From JBKHDT01 sp049974825 (GTDB taxonomy: Bacteria; Pseudomonadota; Gammaproteobacteria; Halothiobacillales; Halothiobacillaceae), in NCBI GenBank assembly GCA_049974825.1, contig JBNGDJ010000101.1, positions 1 through 8,477 of the forward strand: a DNA stretch of 8,477 nucleotides, given 5' to 3'. This document shows positions 5,662-8,477 of the stretch, piece after piece. The notes beneath the pieces are model-generated. The model was not told where the DNA came from. It saw only the letters and a program-made list of their open reading frames with translations, and did no database searches. The position numbers and the translations under genes were made by a program. Numbering within the stretch: the stretch's first letter is position 1; every line of letters begins with the position of its first letter.

Positions 5662-7992
5662 TTACCGCCCGATGGCTTCGCGGATTTGTTCGCGGAAACG
5701 GTCTGCCGGCATGAAGCCCACAACCCGGTAGCCAGGCTGCTCGGCCCCGCTCTCGTCGTAGAAGATGATGCCGGGCGGCCCGAACAAATCAAAGCGCTTG
5801 AGCAGAGCCTTGTCGTCCTCGTTGTTCTTGGTGACATCGGCCTTGAGCAGGCGCACACCCTCCAGTGCGGCGATGACCTCGGGATCGGAGAAGGTGAAGC
5901 TCTCCATCTCCTTGCAGGAGATACACCAGTCGGCATAGAAGTCCAGCATCACCGGCTGCCCTTGGGCCTGCGCCTCGGCCAGCTGCGCGTCAAGTTCCGC
6001 CTCGTTCTTCACCACGGTGAAGGACAGTTCAGCCTGGGACTCGCCGCTGCCACCGCCACCCAGGCTCAGTCCGGCCAGCGGCGTCAGTGGGGAGCCCTTG
6101 CCCCCCGCGGCCACCGCGATCAGCATCAGCGCACCCCACAGCAGCAGGATCACGCCGAGGCCCTTCCAGAGTCGGGCCCAGCCGGTAGCGCCTTCGCGAA
6201 TGGGCTCGAGCGCGCCCATGTAGATTGCCGAGACAATCGCCAGCGTCGACCACATCAGAAGCACGACCGGAGTGGGCAGGATGCGTTCGAGCATCCAGAT
6301 GGCAACACCCAGCAGCAGTACCCCGAAGACGGCCTTGACCGCGTTCATCCAGTTGCCGGCCCGGGGCAGGAACTTGCCGCCCAGCGTGCCGACGGCAATC
6401 AGCAGCACGCCCATGCCGAGGCTCATGGCAAACAGCGCGGCCCCGCCCAGTACCGCATCGCCCGTCTGGCCGATGTAGATCAGCGCGCCGGCCAGGGGCG
6501 GTGCCATGCAGGGACCGACGATCAGCGCCGACAAAAAGCCCATCACCGCCACGCCGGTCAGCGTGCCGCCCTTTTGCCGGTTCTGAACCTCCATGACCTT
6601 GCTTTGCAGGCTTGAAGGCAGCTGCAGCTCATAGAAGCCGAACATCGACAGCGCCAGCGCCACGAAGATGGCCGCGAAGGCAGAGAGGATCCAGGGGTTC
6701 TGGAAAGTCGCCTGCAGGTTCGCGCCGAACAGGCCGGCCAGCACCCCGGCTACCGTGTAGGTCAGCGCCATGGCCAGCACGTAGACCACCGACATGATGA
6801 AGGCGCGTCGCATGGTGACCTGGTCGCCCTGGCCCGCGATGATACCCGCGAGAATTGGAATCATCGGGAAGACGCAGGGCGTCAGCGACAGCAGCAGGCC
6901 GATCACGAAGAAGGTCAGGATCACCAGCCAGACGTTTCCGCTGGCCAGTTGCGCGACGATGGCATCCTGCTCTGACTGTGGTGCCTGATCCCCGGCCGTG
7001 GCCGCCGTCGCGGGTGCCTGATCCGCCGGGCCGACCGAGCCCAGATCCACGATGGCGCGCAGCGTCGGTGGCGGGTCCGGCAGCTCAGTGGCGCGCTCAA
7101 TGGTGCCGGCCGGGAAGTCGATGACCCAGACATCCTCCATCGGCGGGTAGCACAGGCCCATGTCCGCACAGCCTTGGTGGCTCACTACCAGCGTCGCCTC
7201 GCGGTTTTCGGGGCTGCGGCTGATCGGGACGGTGGCTTCCATCTGGTCGTGGAACACCCACATCTGCCCGAAATTCGGGTCATCCTTGAGCTCGCCCTCG
7301 GGGATGCTCGCCCGCCCGACGGAGGCGCCTTCGGCCGCGAGGCCGACCTCCACGCGGTCCCGGTACATGTAGTAGCCGGGGGCGATTTCCCATCGCAGGT
7401 GCACCGTGTCACCCTCGAGCAGCGCCTCGGGGCGGAAAGCGACCTCTGGGTCCAGCGGCTCGCCGTTGGCGGCCCCGGCATCCAGGCCGCCGTCGATTTC
7501 ATCGGCCAGGCTGCGCAGACCGGCCAGCCCACCACCGCTTTGCGATTCGGCCACCGGCAGGGTCAGCGACACGGTCTGTGACTGGGGCGGATAGCAGACC
7601 CCTGCCTCCGCGCAGCCCTGCATGTCGAACTTAAGCTCGACTGTCTGACCGGCCGCGCCCTCCAGCGGAACCTCGGCGGTGAAGTCCTTCTTGTAGACCA
7701 CCACGTCACCGAAAAACTCGTCGTTCTTTTCGATGCCCGGCGGCAGGGCCAGGGGCCCGGCGCGGACCCCGTCGCTGAGCGACGTGACGCCCAGTCGGTC
7801 CTGGTAGAGATAGTATTCATCGGCGACTTCAAACCGGGCCTCGACCCGATCATTGTCGACCACCTCGGCCGTGACCTTGAAAGCTTCCTCCGGCTCAAGC
7901 AGATCGACCGCCTGGGCCGGTCCAGAAGCCAGCAGGGCAAACAGCAGGCCCAGCCATATCCAGGCCCGGGTCATCGCAATCTGGCGCATCAT
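5662..7992 (-). CDS. dsbD: Thiol:disulfide interchange protein DsbD with duplicated N-terminal domain
   Basis: This encodes 776 residues, far longer than the roughly 565 of E. coli DsbD. The protein carries electrons from cytoplasmic thioredoxin across the inner membrane to DsbC and other periplasmic thiol proteins. A signal peptide ends near PAQA (25-28). Two tandem DsbD-alpha domains follow (about 31-146 and 180-295), each with the cysteine pair in an MQGCAEAGVCYPP-type motif: C127/C133 and C275/C281. After a Pro/Ala linker, the membrane domain (about 353-630, eight apparent helices) has TPCVFPMIP (C373) and GPCMAPP (C495). A Gly-rich linker leads to the thioredoxin-like gamma domain (about 655-776) with WCISC (C690, C693). 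The ATG at 7992 overlaps the cutA stop as ATGA; alternatives at 8007 or 7989 are possible. Confidence 0.96.
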   Translation of the reverse strand: MMRQIAMTRAWIWLGLLFALLASGPAQAVDLLEPEEAFKVTAEVVDNDRVEARFEVADEYYLYQDRLGVTSLSDGVRAGPLALPPGIEKNDEFFGDVVVYKKDFTAEVPLEGAAGQTVELKFDMQGCAEAGVCYPPQSQTVSLTLPVAESQSGGGLAGLRSLADEIDGGLDAGAANGEPLDPEVAFRPEALLEGDTVHLRWEIAPGYYMYRDRVEVGLAAEGASVGRASIPEGELKDDPNFGQMWVFHDQMEATVPISRSPENREATLVVSHQGCADMGLCYPPMEDVWVIDFPAGTIERATELPDPPPTLRAIVDLGSVGPADQAPATAATAGDQAPQSEQDAIVAQLASGNVWLVILTFFVIGLLLSLTPCVFPMIPILAGIIAGQGDQVTMRRAFIMSVVYVLAMALTYTVAGVLAGLFGANLQATFQNPWILSAFAAIFVALALSMFGFYELQLPSSLQSKVMEVQNRQKGGTLTGVAVMGFLSALIVGPCMAPPLAGALIYIGQTGDAVLGGAALFAMSLGMGVLLIAVGTLGGKFLPRAGNWMNAVKAVFGVLLLGVAIWMLERILPTPVVLLMWSTLAIVSAIYMGALEPIREGATGWARLWKGLGVILLLWGALMLIAVAAGGKGSPLTPLAGLSLGGGGSGESQAELSFTVVKNEAELDAQLAEAQAQGQPVMLDFYADWCISCKEMESFTFSDPEVIAALEGVRLLKADVTKNNEDDKALLKRFDLFGPPGIIFYDESGAEQPGYRVVGFMPADRFREQIREAIGR

Positions 7993-8327
7993 TCGACTCT
8001 TGTGCATTGATCTATCCAGTTCATGAAGTCGGCATCCCCGCCCACGGGGACGGCCAGGATTTCCGGCAGCTCGTAGGGGTGGTCGGCCCGCAGCCTGGCC
8101 GCCAGGTCCGGCAGCCGGTCACGCCGGGTCTTGATGGTCAGCTGGACCTCGTCATCCTCGCGGATCTCGTCCTTCCATTCATAGATGGACCGAAAAGGCG
8201 TGCTCATGTTCACGCAGGCCGCCAGGCGACTTTTTACCAGCTCGGCCGCGATCGGGCGCGCCGTCTCCTGATCGGGGTAGGTGCAGAGCACGAGCACGTG
8301 GTCCTGCTCGCTGCGAATACTGGACAT
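7989..8327 (-). CDS. cutA: Divalent cation tolerance protein CutA
   Basis: This encodes 112 residues, the length of E. coli CutA1. The family forms very stable trimers with a PII-like ferredoxin fold. It was named for copper tolerance in E. coli, but its real role is unsettled. Visible conserved parts are VLCTYPDQETA (13-23), LAACVNM (35-41), the central segment SIYEWKDEI (47-55), IKTRRDRLPDL (65-75), and the signature HPYELPEI (83-90). The ATG at 8327 is chosen for the family length and a GAGGAG ribosome-binding site 9 bases upstream. The frame stays open to 8450 but would run into the hairpin repeat. The stop overlaps the dsbD start, so cutA and dsbD are likely translationally coupled. I see no convincing promoter between it and the repeat. 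Confidence 0.96.
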   Translation of the reverse strand: MSSIRSEQDHVLVLCTYPDQETARPIAAELVKSRLAACVNMSTPFRSIYEWKDEIREDDEVQLTIKTRRDRLPDLAARLRADHPYELPEILAVPVGGDADFMNWIDQCTRVE

Positions 8328-8420
8328 GAGTTCGGACTCCTCGTTGTGGATTGCTTCGGCACGGCAACTGCCCGAGCTGCCGGGCAAATACGTTACACTG
8401 CGCCCATGTTTAATGCAGCC

Positions 8421-8477
8421 GTGCAGAGATTCCCTTTGGAAACTCTGCACAAAGCCATCCTTGGCTTTGTGCAGACA
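8421..8477. repeat. Truncated hairpin element, right copy
   Basis: Two overlapping inverted repeats run to the window edge. GTGCAGAG (8421-8428) can pair with CTCTGCAC (8443-8450), extended inward by TTCC/GGAA. Alternatively, TCTGCACAAAGCCA (8444-8457) pairs perfectly over 14 bp with 8462-8475 around the loop TCCT. The two stems share bases and exclude each other. The 34 bases at 8438-8471 match the inverted copy at 42-75 with one mismatch and the copy at 1288-1321 with four. The spacer between the half-units reads CTTT where the other copies have CTAA. The element continues past the window and has no coding content. Confidence 0.8.

Noticed and set aside
5569..6615. A long + strand open frame (348 codons) opposite dsbD
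   Set aside because: It is antisense to a clear DsbD and crosses the dsbD terminator. The low-complexity Gln/His/Arg translation is a shadow of the real gene.

Overview
This is an 8.5 kb stretch of core bacterial chromosome. It is GC-rich by eye, and the gene order and protein sequences fit a gammaproteobacterium. The run cutA-dsbD-aroQ-accB-accC-prmA, and ybaB next to recR, are both familiar from that class. The proteins are close in length and motif to the Escherichia coli and Pseudomonas families, but I cannot name a genus. No transposase, phage gene, CRISPR array, tRNA or rRNA is visible.

Layout. On the + strand, 233-1172 is a two-gene ybaB-recR unit behind a non-coding, palindrome-rich leader. 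A 502-bp gap (1173-1674) holds a composite array of five hairpins and an AT-rich, promoter-like patch. It is followed by a + strand gene for a small exported protein with a thioredoxin-like outline but no cysteine (1675-2169). Everything from 2194 to 8327 is on the - strand, in two transcription units. The first is cutA-dsbD (8327 down to 5662), closed by a clear rho-independent terminator at 5563-5602. The second is aroQ-accB-accC-prmA (5395 down to 2194), tightly packed and probably driven by a sigma70-like promoter just after that terminator.

Function. aroQ makes 3-dehydroshikimate for aromatic synthesis. accB and accC provide the biotin carrier and biotin carboxylase of acetyl-CoA carboxylase. 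prmA methylates ribosomal protein L11. dsbD carries electrons from cytoplasmic thioredoxin to periplasmic thiol proteins and here has two tandem N-terminal periplasmic domains instead of one. cutA is a small trimeric, metal-linked protein. ybaB and recR serve nucleoid organisation and recombinational repair.

The least ordinary part is non-coding. A 34-nt hairpin module occurs three times: inverted at 42-75, at 1288-1321, and at 8438-8471. It shows a compensatory base-pair change that preserves the stem. At 1283-1444 it is part of a larger mosaic of hairpins with conserved joints and different stems. The elements at both window edges are cut off. I see no coding capacity in them and read them as a non-autonomous, intergenic hairpin repeat family.
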